Positions 1 through 9,640 of a stretch of DNA of 64,000 nucleotides are shown piece by piece. Source of the DNA: Bacillus australimaris (GTDB taxonomy: Bacteria; Bacillota; Bacilli; Bacillales; Bacillaceae); assembly GCF_001307105.1 (NCBI RefSeq), contig NZ_LGYN01000001.1:558001-622000 (forward strand), given 5' to 3'. The translations under genes were made by a program, and so were the position numbers. The notes under the pieces are model-generated. The model searched no databases. It was not told the DNA's origin and saw only the letters and a list, made by a program, of their open reading frames with translations. Position 1 is the first letter of the stretch. Each line of letters starts with the position of its first letter.

Positions 1-504
1 ACGCAAGTTCCTTGGAAGCCTTTATATGCGGGTGCAGTTCAGGAAAATGGCTTACGTCCTGGAACAGTCAATGTTCCGTGCATCGGTGCTTTTATTGCCG
101 CGAGCGAACAAATGATGCTTAGGCTAGATGAGCAGCATACATTAGATGAGCAGCTTCGTGATTATTTTCTTCAGCAGGTCAAATTAAGGAAGCTTCCTGT
201 TCGGACACTTCAGGATAATGACAATCGCCGCATGCTGCCTCATATTATTGGTTGTTTTTTTGAAGGGTTTGAAGGACAATATGTAATGTTAGCATGTAAC
301 CGGCATGGGATTTGTGTATCAACTGGAAGCGCATGTGCTTCTGGTTATCATCATCCTTCCCCTGCTGTGAAGGCATTGCGTTTATCAGATCGTGATGCTC
401 TTCAATTTATTCGATTATCATTTGGATGGCAGTCATCACAAGATGACATCGATCAGCTTTTGCATACATTTGAGCATTTGCAAAAGGAGAAGAAGGGAGC
501 ATAG
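1..504 (+). CDS. nifS: Cysteine desulfurase NifS (3' part only)
   Basis: The reading frame is open from base 1, so the N-terminal half, including the PLP-binding lysine, lies outside the window. It reads ...TQVPWKPLYAGAVQ and contains RPGTVN, typical of class-V aminotransferase-fold desulfurases. The loop STGSACASG holds the catalytic cysteine that accepts sulfur from cysteine as a persulfide. It stops 3 bases before nadR. In Bacillus this nifS copy sits in the NAD-biosynthesis cluster and is thought to serve the Fe-S cluster of quinolinate synthase NadA. Identification rests on the motif and the nadR neighbour; a general IscS-type role cannot be excluded. Confidence 0.88.
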   Translation, partial: TQVPWKPLYAGAVQENGLRPGTVNVPCIGAFIAASEQMMLRLDEQHTLDEQLRDYFLQQVKLRKLPVRTLQDNDNRRMLPHIIGCFFEGFEGQYVMLACNRHGICVSTGSACASGYHHPSPAVKALRLSDRDALQFIRLSFGWQSSQDDIDQLLHTFEHLQKEKKGA

Positions 505-507
505 GAC

Positions 508-1050
508 GTGGAGCAAGAGAGGAAACTCATTGGCGAGGAAAGAAGAACCGCCATTTTAGAGTGGCTGAAAGAAACAGACACACCGCTTACCGGCAGCTTT
601 TTAGCTAAAAAAGCGGCTGTCTCTCGACAAGTCATTGTACAAGATATTTCATTATTAAAAGCAAAAAACGAACCCATTATTGCCACAAGCCAAGGCTATG
701 TGTATATGGCATCGCAGCATGCGCCAGAAAGAGAAATTGAACAAATCATCGCCTGTAAGCATGATCCTGTTCGGACAGAAGAGGAACTGACCTTGATTGT
801 AGACTTTGGTGTAACGGTGAAAGATGTGATCATTGAGCACCCTGTTTACGGCGAGCTCACAGCCTCTATTCGTGTCAGCACACGGAAACAAGTCGCTGAT
901 TTCGTTCATCATATTTCTCATACCGGCGCGTCCTACTTGTCAGAACTAACTGACGGCGTGCACTTACATACCCTCACCTCATACAGCCAAAAGCAGCTTG
1001 ACCAAGCCATCCAAGCGCTGGATGACGCCGGGTTTTTAATAAAAGACTAA
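508..1050 (+). CDS. nadR: NAD-biosynthesis repressor NadR/NiaR (YrxA)
   Basis: 180 residues, the family's usual length. The N-terminal part (about 10-65) is a winged helix-turn-helix (RRTAILEWLKE...SRQVIVQDI). The C-terminal part is a 3H domain with the conserved histidines in HHISHTG and HLHTL, known to bind metal and nicotinic acid. The protein represses NAD synthesis and niacin uptake genes when nicotinate is plentiful. The start is GTG, preceded by a purine-rich AAGAAGGGAG. Only 3 bases separate it from nifS, so the two are translated from one message. It ends in a bidirectional terminator shared with pheA. Confidence 0.9.
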   Translation: MEQERKLIGEERRTAILEWLKETDTPLTGSFLAKKAAVSRQVIVQDISLLKAKNEPIIATSQGYVYMASQHAPEREIEQIIACKHDPVRTEEELTLIVDFGVTVKDVIIEHPVYGELTASIRVSTRKQVADFVHHISHTGASYLSELTDGVHLHTLTSYSQKQLDQAIQALDDAGFLIKD

Positions 1051-1082
1051 AAAAATAGTGTCCCCGTGAGGACACTATTTTT
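1051..1082. terminator. Bidirectional terminator between nadR and pheA
   Basis: An 11-bp perfect stem, AAATAGTGTCC / GGACACTATTT, with a 6-base loop sits directly after the nadR stop. It has A-runs on one side and T-runs on the other, so it can end both convergent transcripts. It overlaps the last codons of pheA. Confidence 0.85.
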
Positions 1083-1953
1083 CATTCGTTAATTCATATG
1101 TTTGGTAGCTGCCGAGCAGCTTAACCTCACAGCCAATTGCTTCTAATTCTTGAATCGCTCCAGGGACTAGGACCTCATCCATTTCTTTTTCAATATCAAT
1201 AATAAATAAATAGTGTCCAAGACCTGTTTTTGTCGGACGAGATTCAATTTTTGACAAATTGAGGTTCCGCCAAGAAAAAGCAGATAGCACGCGGTGCAAT
1301 GCGCCTGATTGGTCATCCTTTGGCAGACTGACCACAATGGTCGTTTTTGGCTTTGATGAAAAACCAGAGTTCATTGGGTACGACGCCTTAGGATCTTTAT
1401 GTAAAATCACAAAGCGTGTATGGTTGTGCGGATAATCATGAATATCTTTTTTCGCAATCGTCAAACCATACGTTTTTGCGGCAATCTCATTAGCAATGGC
1501 CCCTACAGCTTCATCTGGATGCTCACTGATGTATTTCGCTGCATAGCCTGTTGATTCCACTGGCCGGTGCGGAATATGGGGATAATGCTTTTTCAGAAAT
1601 TGATGACACTGGGCAATCGCATGAGGATGTGATTGAATGACATCTAATGACTCCCAGCTCTCCGCTCTTGACGGATGGACAAGCAAATGCTGCCGAATCG
1701 GTGCTGTCATTTCACCAACAATGGACAGCGCTTCTTCATGAATTAAATAATCAATCGTTAAGTTCACAGATCCTTCGAGTGCATTTTCAAGTGGAACGAC
1801 CGCCAAATCTACTTCGCCCTTTGACACAGCATCCATACATTGCGGAATCGTTGCATAAGCCCGCTGCACTGCATCTTTTGGAAAGCAAGAGCATACGGCC
1901 AAATGAGTAAATGTTGCTTCTGGTCCAAAATAACCTACAGTTAATTGCTTCAT
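1075..1953 (-). CDS. pheA: Prephenate dehydratase
   Basis: 292 residues. It converts prephenate to phenylpyruvate in phenylalanine synthesis. The periplasmic-binding-like catalytic domain spans about 1-185 and carries VVPLENALEGSVN, ESTGYAA and the catalytic TRF triplet near residues 179-181. An ACT domain follows (about 205-280) with the ESRP motif used for feedback binding of phenylalanine. There is no fused chorismate mutase, as is normal in Bacillus. It lies 18 bases after pheB with a shared transcript. Confidence 0.95.
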   Translation of the reverse strand: MKQLTVGYFGPEATFTHLAVCSCFPKDAVQRAYATIPQCMDAVSKGEVDLAVVPLENALEGSVNLTIDYLIHEEALSIVGEMTAPIRQHLLVHPSRAESWESLDVIQSHPHAIAQCHQFLKKHYPHIPHRPVESTGYAAKYISEHPDEAVGAIANEIAAKTYGLTIAKKDIHDYPHNHTRFVILHKDPKASYPMNSGFSSKPKTTIVVSLPKDDQSGALHRVLSAFSWRNLNLSKIESRPTKTGLGHYLFIIDIEKEMDEVLVPGAIQELEAIGCEVKLLGSYQTYELTNEK

Positions 1954-1971
1954 CTGCTATGATCTCTCCTT

Positions 1972-2415
1972 TTACGCCCCAGAACCTAGAATTTCGACTT
2001 TTTCGACAAATTCAAGCTTTCTTAAATGATTCATGACGGTATTGATATCATCTGCCATACCAGCCGTGCTGATTGATAAGGTGACATTTGCTCTTCCCTG
2101 CAGCGGAATCGTTTGGTGAATGGATAACACATTACAGCCAGAGTCAGCTACAATTTGAAGCAGCCTTGACAGAGCTCCAGACCGATCCTCAAGGTGGAAA
2201 AACAATGTGATGATCTGCTCTTTCACCATTGTATAAAATGGAAAAACAGCATCTCGGTATTTATAAAAAGCACTGCGGCTTAAATCCGCTTTTTGAACAG
2301 CATCGGCAACTGAATCCGCTTTTTTGCGATCGAGAAGCTTTTTGACTTCAAGCGTTTTTCGCATCGCATCTGGAAGTACATCCTCTCTTACTAAATAGAA
2401 CGTTTCTTCTTTCAC
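1972..2415 (-). CDS. pheB: ACT-domain protein PheB (UPF0735)
   Basis: 147 residues starting at GTG with a good upstream GGGGAG. The N-terminal third is helical and HTH-like ([19 protein letters not shown]). The C-terminal half is an ACT domain ([19 protein letters not shown]...). ACT domains bind amino acids, so a regulatory role in aromatic amino-acid metabolism beside pheA is likely, but the biochemical function is not established. It was once called chorismate mutase; nothing in the sequence supports that. Confidence 0.88.
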   Translation of the reverse strand: MKEETFYLVREDVLPDAMRKTLEVKKLLDRKKADSVADAVQKADLSRSAFYKYRDAVFPFYTMVKEQIITLFFHLEDRSGALSRLLQIVADSGCNVLSIHQTIPLQGRANVTLSISTAGMADDINTVMNHLRKLEFVEKVEILGSGA

Positions 2416-2432
2416 CTGTTTTCTCCCCTTTT

Positions 2433-2464
2433 AAAAACGGGAGAGTCCATGGACTGGACCCTCC
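2433..2464 (-). terminator. Terminator or attenuator between obg and pheB
   Basis: On the minus strand, GGAGGGTCCA / TGGACTCTCC form a 10-bp stem with one G-U pair and a 5-base loop. CCG and a TTTTT run follow. It lies 7 bases past the obg stop and about 20 bases before pheB, so it probably ends the spo0B-obg message and leaves some read-through into pheBA. Confidence 0.6.
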
Positions 2465-2470
2465 TTTTGA

Positions 2471-3778
<1,308 letters not shown>

Positions 3779-4372
3779 TCACATATCTCGTTCTTGCCCC
3801 AAACAAAGCTCAATCATGGACTCATGAGTTGTCACATGAAATTGCGTTATACTCATACATGGATAGTTTGCGTCATGAAACGCATTTAACGCATCCAAAC
3901 TTGTTAATTTTCCTTTAAAATCAAAATATAAGATCACATCATTCACTTCATGATCTGTTTGGAACGTGACCGTTAAATGATTTTCAGTTTTTTGGCAAAC
4001 TGATTGATCGAATATCGAAAACAACTCCTGTGATACCGTTAGCAGCTGCGATTCATATGCTGATAAGTCTCGGGTTTCACCAAGCACTTCATATTCTAAG
4101 GTGATAAAATGCGACTCCCAATTAAATGTTAGAAAGTAATAGGCCAATTGGGGAATTTTTAAATTTGAGAGTTTGGATTCATGCTGTGCTTCAATGACCA
4201 TTTCTTCTATAATTTCAAACACGCGGTCATATTTTTCTAAAGTCAAGTTGCCTTTGATCAGCTGTAATTTATTCATCCAGTCGTGTCTTGAACGACTGAG
4301 CAGATGGATCAATTCATTTGTTAATGCAACGTGAGTTAATTTTTCGTTTTCTTTACTTGGTATCTCTTCCAT
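3779..4372 (-). CDS. spo0B: Sporulation phosphotransferase Spo0B
   Basis: 197 residues (B. subtilis 192). Spo0B passes phosphate from Spo0F to Spo0A in the sporulation phosphorelay. The helical hairpin contains SRSRHDWMNKLQLIKG, with the phosphorylated histidine at residue 30, exactly as in B. subtilis. The degenerate GHKL-like C-terminal domain follows. GGGAG precedes the ATG. The family diverges quickly, so the call rests on the H-box and the obg neighbour, which together are decisive. Confidence 0.93.
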   Translation of the reverse strand: MEEIPSKENEKLTHVALTNELIHLLSRSRHDWMNKLQLIKGNLTLEKYDRVFEIIEEMVIEAQHESKLSNLKIPQLAYYFLTFNWESHFITLEYEVLGETRDLSAYESQLLTVSQELFSIFDQSVCQKTENHLTVTFQTDHEVNDVILYFDFKGKLTSLDALNAFHDANYPCMSITQFHVTTHESMIELCLGQERDM

Positions 4373-4434
4373 TATCGCACTCCCAATCGTTTGGTCTCTC
4401 TTTTAGGAGTCTTATCATCAATATGTCTCCCTGA

Positions 4435-4440
4435 ATTATA
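4435..4440 (-). promoter_or_regulatory. Likely sigma-A -10 of spo0B-obg promoter
   Basis: On the minus strand TATAAT is preceded by TG one base upstream (extended -10), about 65 bases before the spo0B start. The -35 region (TTTTTC at 17 bp) is poor. It lies between the rpmA terminator and spo0B, where a separate promoter is needed. I see no further gene in 4441-4590. Confidence 0.5.
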
Positions 4441-4592
4441 ACAGAGAAGACAGCATAGAAAAACACTAGTTATGTGAGGAAAGGTTGTTTTTTCTGATCG
4501 TATAGGAGAAAATGAGGCAAAGTCAGCAAACGTTCTTTGATATTTATGGAGTGCATCTTCTTTTTCATCTTCGGTATTACTTGTAAAAAGTG

Positions 4593-4626
4593 AAAAAAAC
4601 TCCAGTCAATGACCGGAGTTTTTAGC
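4593..4626 (-). terminator. Terminator of rplU-prp-rpmA operon
   Basis: AAAAACTCC / GGAGTTTTT with an inner GTC-AAT-GAC stem, immediately after the rpmA stop. On the minus strand it ends in a T-run. It separates the ribosomal-protein operon from spo0B. Confidence 0.85.
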
Positions 4627-4628
4627 AA

Positions 4629-4925
<297 letters not shown>

Positions 4926-5273
4926 CTATTTATTTGTTGATATTCTCACATAATCGTGATAATCTCGTTCGATTGTCTCTAAGGAAACGACCATGCCTTC
5001 TAAAAGCAACTGGGCTTTTTCAAAGGATACTGGATCTGTATCAGCCGGCAATTCAAAAGAGAAATAGCCGCCTTCCTCACCAATATCGAGCAGTGGGTCC
5101 AATCCTGTCAGTGCAATAATTGAATTGACTGAGCCGAAAACAACCGCAGATACACCTGCACAAACGAGATCCTGACCTTTTTCAGCAAACTCGGCATGTC
5201 CAGTCATCTGAAAAGACGTAATGCTTTCATCTGCTGATGACCGAGTAATGGTTGCTTTGATCATATCACTCAC
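4926..5273 (-). CDS. ysxB: Ribosomal-processing cysteine protease Prp (YsxB)
   Basis: Up to 115 residues. The family motif TGHAEFAEKGQDLVCAGVSA is present, with the catalytic His and Cys. Prp cleaves the L27 pre-sequence encoded by the next gene, which is why the gene is always placed between rplU and rpmA. The start is either the GTG at 5273 or the ATG at 5264 (MIKATITRS). The latter resembles relatives, but neither has a strong ribosome-binding site, as expected in a coupled operon. Confidence 0.93.
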   Translation of the reverse strand: MSDMIKATITRSSADESITSFQMTGHAEFAEKGQDLVCAGVSAVVFGSVNSIIALTGLDPLLDIGEEGGYFSFELPADTDPVSFEKAQLLLEGMVVSLETIERDYHDYVRISTNK

Positions 5274-5278
5274 ACGCC

Positions 5279-5587
5279 TTAAGCGTTGATTTTTTCGATA
5301 ACAACTTTAGTGTAAGGTTGACGATGACCTTGTTTCTTGTGGTTGTTTTTCTTCGGTTTGTACTTGAACACAGTAATTTTCTTACCGCGACCTTGTTTTT
5401 CAACTTTAGCCGTTACTGTTGCTCCAGCAACTGAAGGGTTACCCACTTTGACAGTGTCTCCGCCGACAAACAATACGTTTTCGAAAGTTACTGTTTCACC
5501 TGCTTCAGCAGCTAGTTTTTCAACATAAACAGTTTGACCTTCTTCAACTTTTACTTGTTTACCACCAGTTTCGATAATTGCGTACAT
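5279..5587 (-). CDS. rplU: 50S ribosomal protein L21
   Basis: 102 residues, complete ([18 protein letters not shown] at the start, [14 protein letters not shown] at the end). It binds 23S rRNA. It is the first gene of the L21-Prp-L27 operon, with AGGAGGTG before the ATG and a structured L21 leader upstream. Confidence 0.98.
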   Translation of the reverse strand: MYAIIETGGKQVKVEEGQTVYVEKLAAEAGETVTFENVLFVGGDTVKVGNPSVAGATVTAKVEKQGRGKKITVFKYKPKKNNHKKQGHRQPYTKVVIEKINA

Positions 5588-5685
5588 CTCTGCACCTCCT
5601 AATAAACTCAGACTCGCCGAATACAGGGGGCTATAAGCTCTTTACACCTGCTCCGCGCGGTTGTAGCACGGGTGCTACATATCCA
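5588..5685 (-). ncRNA. L21 ribosomal-protein leader (cis-regulatory RNA)
   Basis: The transcribed leader before rplU carries GTAGCACCCGTGCTAC (hairpin), GCGGAGCAGGTGTAAAGAGC and GGCGAGTCTGAG, then the ribosome-binding site. These blocks match the L21 leader motif known upstream of rplU in Firmicutes, thought to mediate autoregulation by L21. The boundaries are approximate. Confidence 0.8.
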
Positions 5686-5696
5686 TAACATTAAAA

Positions 5697-5725
5697 AATA
5701 TATCAAACTAGACGCAGAATGTCAA
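5697..5725 (-). promoter_or_regulatory. Sigma-A promoter of rplU operon
   Basis: On the minus strand TTGACA (5720-5725), a 17-base spacer and TATATT (5697-5702). The start point falls just upstream of the L21 leader. This is a near-consensus vegetative promoter, fitting a ribosomal operon. Confidence 0.85.
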
Positions 5726-5738
5726 TGTATTTTCACCA

Positions 5739-6608
5739 TTAGTACGGTAAAAGAAGCTCTTCTATTGAGGAGGTGGTTCTTCGATCTGAAAAATATGCAT
5801 GGAGCAGCTCATTTTCATCAAGCTGACTCATCTTCACGCCATCTCTTTCGATAATAATCGGATGCTTGCAGCCCCTTTTGAATCGTGCCATCACTTCATA
5901 TACTTTTTCCTCAGCACTAGCTTTCAGCGGGATGAGTTTTTCTACCTTTTGCTCTTTTTTACCGTAATACCGTTCTAGTAAAAAGCGGACCCTGACATAA
6001 TGCCGCTGCCTATGCTCCATCACGAGTGAATAGGCTAAAAAAGTGAGCAGCACCCAGCCATTAAACTGAAGCGGAGCAAACAAAAGCAGCCCTGCTGTCA
6101 ATAGACCAAAAAAGACAAATGAACCTTTTATGGCAAGGGCATGTGCACGTTGGAAAGAGTAATAAGCTGATAAGAGCAAAAAGAATAATTTTCCGCCATC
6201 AAGCGGCCAAATGGGCAAAAGGTTCACAAGGACAATCGCCATATTATAAAAAGTGAACATCGTAAAGACATCGTGCGAGATAAGAGAAGCCTCCATAAAA
6301 AGCCATGCCATGAGCTGAAGCGGGACATGCTGTAGCGGCCCGCACAAAATGACCGCCAACTCTTCTTTTAGCGGACGGTTTCCATGTTCCTCTACTTCCA
6401 CCGTTCCGCCAAATGGAAGTAAAAAAATCCGCCGAATACGCCAATGATAATAGCAGGCAGCCGCCGCATGTCCAAGTTCATGGACACAGACGATGATGAG
6501 TAGACAAAGCAGCGGCTTGATTTGACCTGACAGAATCGCAAACGCCATCACAATCCACAGCAGCGGATGAATGTGAATTTTCGACAGCATGAGCAGCCAT
6601 CTATTCAA
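5739..6608 (-). CDS. spoIVFB: Intramembrane zinc protease SpoIVFB
   Basis: 289 residues, a site-2-type protease that processes pro-sigma-K in the mother cell during sporulation. Several membrane helices are visible. HELGH at 43-47 gives two zinc ligands and the glutamate, and NLLPIWPLDGG supplies the third ligand, Asp near 138. The last about 90 residues form a CBS-like domain (EKVYEVMARFKRGCKHPIII), used for ATP-dependent substrate engagement. It overlaps spoIVFA by 8 bases, so the inhibitor and protease are translated together. Confidence 0.96.
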   Translation of the reverse strand: MNRWLLMLSKIHIHPLLWIVMAFAILSGQIKPLLCLLIIVCVHELGHAAAACYYHWRIRRIFLLPFGGTVEVEEHGNRPLKEELAVILCGPLQHVPLQLMAWLFMEASLISHDVFTMFTFYNMAIVLVNLLPIWPLDGGKLFFLLLSAYYSFQRAHALAIKGSFVFFGLLTAGLLLFAPLQFNGWVLLTFLAYSLVMEHRQRHYVRVRFLLERYYGKKEQKVEKLIPLKASAEEKVYEVMARFKRGCKHPIIIERDGVKMSQLDENELLHAYFSDRRTTSSIEELLLPY

Positions 6609-7392
6609 AGGTCATCACCTGAATAGGATCGATAAACTGTTCATTTTGCTTAATAGCAAAGTAATATGTGCCCTTCCCTTGATCATCAAGCGAAATCTGG
6701 CCAATTTTTTCACCCTTATCGACAAAATCGTATAAGGCCACATCCGCTTCCTTTAATTGACCATACCAGCTATAACTGTTATCCGCATGCTGCACCACCA
6801 CGGTAAGCCCTGTATCACTTTTCTTTTTCACCTCGACCACGTAGCCTTCCTTCATACTATCAATAGCTTCCGCCGATGTTTCGACTTTGACCCCTGCACC
6901 ATTTTGCGTAAAAGATTCCTGCACTTTTCCTGAAGCGGGTACAGCCAGCTCTTGATTCGCTTGTACATCCTTTTGGCCATCCTTTTTCTCGGTTAAAAAG
7001 GCTAACGGATGTCCAACAGTCTTCTCAAACCAGCGGTTGGCAGCTGCAAATTGAAAATCTTGCTCAAAGGTCTGAGTAATCATCGGCTTCAGCTGCTCGA
7101 ACGGACCTGCCTGACCTTTAAATGAAATGGCTGTAATCAACACAAGGGACGCAGATAATAAGCATTTAAGCACAAAGGTATTGGGGTTAAATAAGGGATG
7201 ACGGTATTTCTTTGGCTGGTGAGTCGCTGATTCATAGGAGGTTGAACCAGAATGCTTTTCTTCGTCGGTCAGCATAACCCATGGCGGAATATCTTCTTTT
7301 TTCTTGAAAGCCGCCTTTTTAGGGGGAGCAGCTGGCTTTATCGTTTTGCGGCGCTGCGCGATTTTCTTTCGGTACTCGTCCACTCTTTTCAT
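6601..7392 (-). CDS. spoIVFA: SpoIVFA, regulator of the SpoIVFB protease
   Basis: 263 residues from the ATG at 7392, which has AAGGGTG at a good distance; in-frame starts further upstream overlap that site. A basic N-terminus is followed by one transmembrane segment (about 80-105, VLKCLLSASLVLITAISF) and a C-terminal LytM/M23-like domain lacking catalytic metal ligands (YSWYGQLKEADVALYDFVDKG). SpoIVFA holds SpoIVFB inactive with BofA until the forespore protease SpoIVB cleaves it. Confidence 0.94.
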   Translation of the reverse strand: MKRVDEYRKKIAQRRKTIKPAAPPKKAAFKKKEDIPPWVMLTDEEKHSGSTSYESATHQPKKYRHPLFNPNTFVLKCLLSASLVLITAISFKGQAGPFEQLKPMITQTFEQDFQFAAANRWFEKTVGHPLAFLTEKKDGQKDVQANQELAVPASGKVQESFTQNGAGVKVETSAEAIDSMKEGYVVEVKKKSDTGLTVVVQHADNSYSWYGQLKEADVALYDFVDKGEKIGQISLDDQGKGTYYFAIKQNEQFIDPIQVMTFE

Positions 7393-7424
7393 GAGATCAC
7401 CCTTTACATACAAACAATTTGTAC

Positions 7425-7453
7425 ATTTTATGTGACAACCTCATCTGATATGC
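7425..7453 (-). promoter_or_regulatory. Sigma-E promoter of spoIVFAB
   Basis: On the minus strand GCATATC, a 14-base spacer and CATAAAAT. The sigma-E consensus is KMATATT-N14-15-CATACAHT, so each half has one mismatch and the spacing is right. It lies about 35 bases before the spoIVFA start, fitting known mother-cell control of this operon. Confidence 0.7.
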
Positions 7454-7460
7454 AACAAAA

Positions 7461-7485
7461 AGACCGATTCTCATCGAATCGGTCT
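7461..7485 (-). terminator. Terminator of the mreBCD-minCD unit
   Basis: AGACCGATTC / GAATCGGTCT, a 10-bp stem with a 5-base loop, followed on the minus strand by TTTTTG. It directly abuts the repeat element at 7486. Confidence 0.8.
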
Positions 7486-7571
7486 CAGCATGTAGACAAA
7501 CACTCGCATTCGGCGTAAGGTCAGCTCCGGTGCTCGTCCTTCCTAAACTGAAAAGGTTTCCTATCACGCAG
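7486..7571. repeat. Structured intergenic repeat, short copy
   Basis: From CAGCATG to CACGCAG, 86 bp, 6 bases past the minD stop. It shares ordered blocks with 22388-22508: CAGCRTG-AGACAAAC, CGCATTCG, AGGTC, CCGGTGCTC, CCTTCCTA, AAAGGTTT and CACGC. The ends are inverted copies of each other. It lacks the central hairpin of the other copy, a loss explained by deletion between two GTGCTC repeats. Function unknown. Confidence 0.6.
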
Positions 7572-7577
7572 AAGTGT

Positions 7578-8387
7578 TTATGCTCTTACACCAAAAAATG
7601 CTTTTAGTTTTGCAAACATTCCCTTATTTTCATCTTCAAATGATTGAAGCGGTACAGATTCGCCTAGTACGCGGCGGGCAATATTGCGATACGCAATCGA
7701 CACTTTGTTTTTAGCATCCATGACAATCGGTTCACCATTGTTTGAAGCCTTAATCACATCATCATCATCTGCTACTATGCCCAGTAGATCAATTGATAAG
7801 TGATGCACAACTTCATCCACATCCATTGAATCGCCATTTTTCGCCATGTGTGTACGAATACGGTTAACAATCAAACGAGGCGGTTCGATATCTTCTTGTT
7901 CCAACAAGCCGATGATTCGGTCCGCATCTCTCACAGCTGAAATTTCGGGCGTCGTCACGACAATCGCCTTATCTGCTCCAGATACAGCATTTTTAAAGCC
8001 TTGCTCAATTCCAGCAGGGCAGTCAATGACAACATAATCAAAGTCTTGTTTCAATGATTGAATTAATTCTTTGATCTGTTCTGGCTCTACAGCCGTTTTA
8101 TCGCTTGTTTGAGCAGCAGGTAAAAGATACAAAAGATCCTCAAAACGCTTATCTTTTACAAGCGCTTGATGAATTTTGCATCTTCCTTCTACTACATCAA
8201 CTAGATCATAAATAATGCGGTTTTCCAGCCCCATCACGACATCCAGATTCCGAAGGCCGATATCGGTATCAACTAGACACACTTTTTTCCCTTGAATTGC
8301 TAGTGCTGTGCCTAAGTTTGCAGATGTTGTTGTTTTGCCAACGCCGCCTTTTCCTGAGGTAATCACAATAGCCTCGCCCAATTTCAC
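7578..8387 (-). CDS. minD: Septum-site ATPase MinD
   Basis: 269 residues. The deviant Walker A GKGGVGKTT (13-21), switch DTDIGLRNLD and DCPAGIEQGF are all intact. The amphipathic C-terminal tail GMFAKLKAFFGV is the membrane-targeting sequence. MinD recruits the division inhibitor MinC to poles and, in Bacillus, is positioned by DivIVA-MinJ. It overlaps minC by 4 bases (ATGA), as is usual for this pair. Confidence 0.98.
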   Translation of the reverse strand: MKLGEAIVITSGKGGVGKTTTSANLGTALAIQGKKVCLVDTDIGLRNLDVVMGLENRIIYDLVDVVEGRCKIHQALVKDKRFEDLLYLLPAAQTSDKTAVEPEQIKELIQSLKQDFDYVVIDCPAGIEQGFKNAVSGADKAIVVTTPEISAVRDADRIIGLLEQEDIEPPRLIVNRIRTHMAKNGDSMDVDEVVHHLSIDLLGIVADDDDVIKASNNGEPIVMDAKNKVSIAYRNIARRVLGESVPLQSFEDENKGMFAKLKAFFGVRA

Positions 8388-9076
8388 ATTCCTCCCTCAA
8401 GCCTTGTCAGATTAGGTCTTATATGAGCCAATTGCTGCAGGCGTTCAATGATCATATTGCCATCTATATCTAAATAAGCACATTCCATTTCATTTCCATC
8501 TTCTTTTTGGTCTGGTGCACGGTTAAAAACTTGTGCGATGCGAAGCTGTGTTGGAATCATATGCGATGCTGCAATGACAGCTTGTTTGTTGCCATTACAT
8601 CCAGCATGCGCCACACCTTTTAATGCGCCGAGAACAAAAATATTTCCCCCTGCACGGATTGTTCCTCCAGGATTGACATCTCCTATTAATAAGAGATCTC
8701 CTTCGACATACAGCACCTGTCCAGAGCGTACAATTTTTGCTACAGAGGTAATTTCCGCCTCTGCTTTTAACCGTTTCGCCTCTTCAGTTGACATGACGTC
8801 ACTTTCAATGGAGTGGATGACGAGGTGTTCATTTTCAGACACCGCTTCAGTCAACTGTGTCTCCTGATCCTCTGTTAAATAACGAAAACCAAGCTTAATA
8901 TGCACATTGACTTTATGTCCTTCTCTTCCATCTGTGTATTGCTCAAGTAAAAGAACCTCTCGCAAGCCAGAAAGAAGGTCATCAAACGAACAGTCATCAT
9001 TTAACTGTAATGTTAATCCGTTTTTTGTACCTTTTATCGTCACATATTGCTGTTTTTGAGTTTTCAAGATGCTCAC
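8384..9076 (-). CDS. minC: Septum-site inhibitor MinC
   Basis: 230 residues. The N-terminal domain (about 1-105) blocks FtsZ assembly. The C-terminal beta-helix domain (GDVNPGGTIRAGGNIFVLGALKGVAHAG) mediates dimerisation and MinD binding. It is complete and follows mreD by 45 bases. Confidence 0.96.
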   Translation of the reverse strand: MSILKTQKQQYVTIKGTKNGLTLQLNDDCSFDDLLSGLREVLLLEQYTDGREGHKVNVHIKLGFRYLTEDQETQLTEAVSENEHLVIHSIESDVMSTEEAKRLKAEAEITSVAKIVRSGQVLYVEGDLLLIGDVNPGGTIRAGGNIFVLGALKGVAHAGCNGNKQAVIAASHMIPTQLRIAQVFNRAPDQKEDGNEMECAYLDIDGNMIIERLQQLAHIRPNLTRLEGGM

Positions 9077-9121
9077 CTCAACAACATACTCATTTCGCCG
9101 TAATTGGACAAACTCCTGCTT

Positions 9122-9640
9122 TTATTCGTCGATCAGTCCTTGTTTCACCTGGATGAAAAAGAGCCTTAGCGGCACAACAAGTATGAGAGACGCAGCAGTA
9201 TTTAAAAGAATCGTTGGAATAAAGCGTTCGATGACGTACGTATTAAACGGCATAATCCCTGGTTGAATGGTCGCTTGAACGCCGTATACATAAAACTCCA
9301 TCACAGAAACAGCAATAATCGACAGAAAGACGACGACTAAAATGTTCGTTTGCAGCACTTTAAAAGCTTTTGCCAGCAAATAGCAAAGCGCCCCAAAGCC
9401 AAACATATGAACACCAAGTATGCCTGTATATGAAATATCATATAAAAGTCCAAAGATAAATCCGTAAATCACACCATATTTTTGATTCACAAAAGCAGTC
9501 ATAAATACAAGTGCGAGTAAAATGAAATGAGGAGCTAAAATTTGATTCTCCGAAACAAATGGGAGCTTCACTAAATCGACAAAAATACTGTCAAATACGA
9601 AGATAAACAACATCACGAAAGCAAGAAGGACACGTTTCAC
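9122..9640 (-). CDS. mreD: Rod-shape protein MreD
   Basis: 172 residues, almost wholly hydrophobic with about five membrane helices, e.g. LLAFVMLFIFVFDSIFVDLV and YGFIFGLLYDISYTGILGVH. It belongs to the elongasome with MreB, MreC and RodA. It overlaps mreC by 4 bases. Confidence 0.93.
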   Translation of the reverse strand: MKRVLLAFVMLFIFVFDSIFVDLVKLPFVSENQILAPHFILLALVFMTAFVNQKYGVIYGFIFGLLYDISYTGILGVHMFGFGALCYLLAKAFKVLQTNILVVVFLSIIAVSVMEFYVYGVQATIQPGIMPFNTYVIERFIPTILLNTAASLILVVPLRLFFIQVKQGLIDE

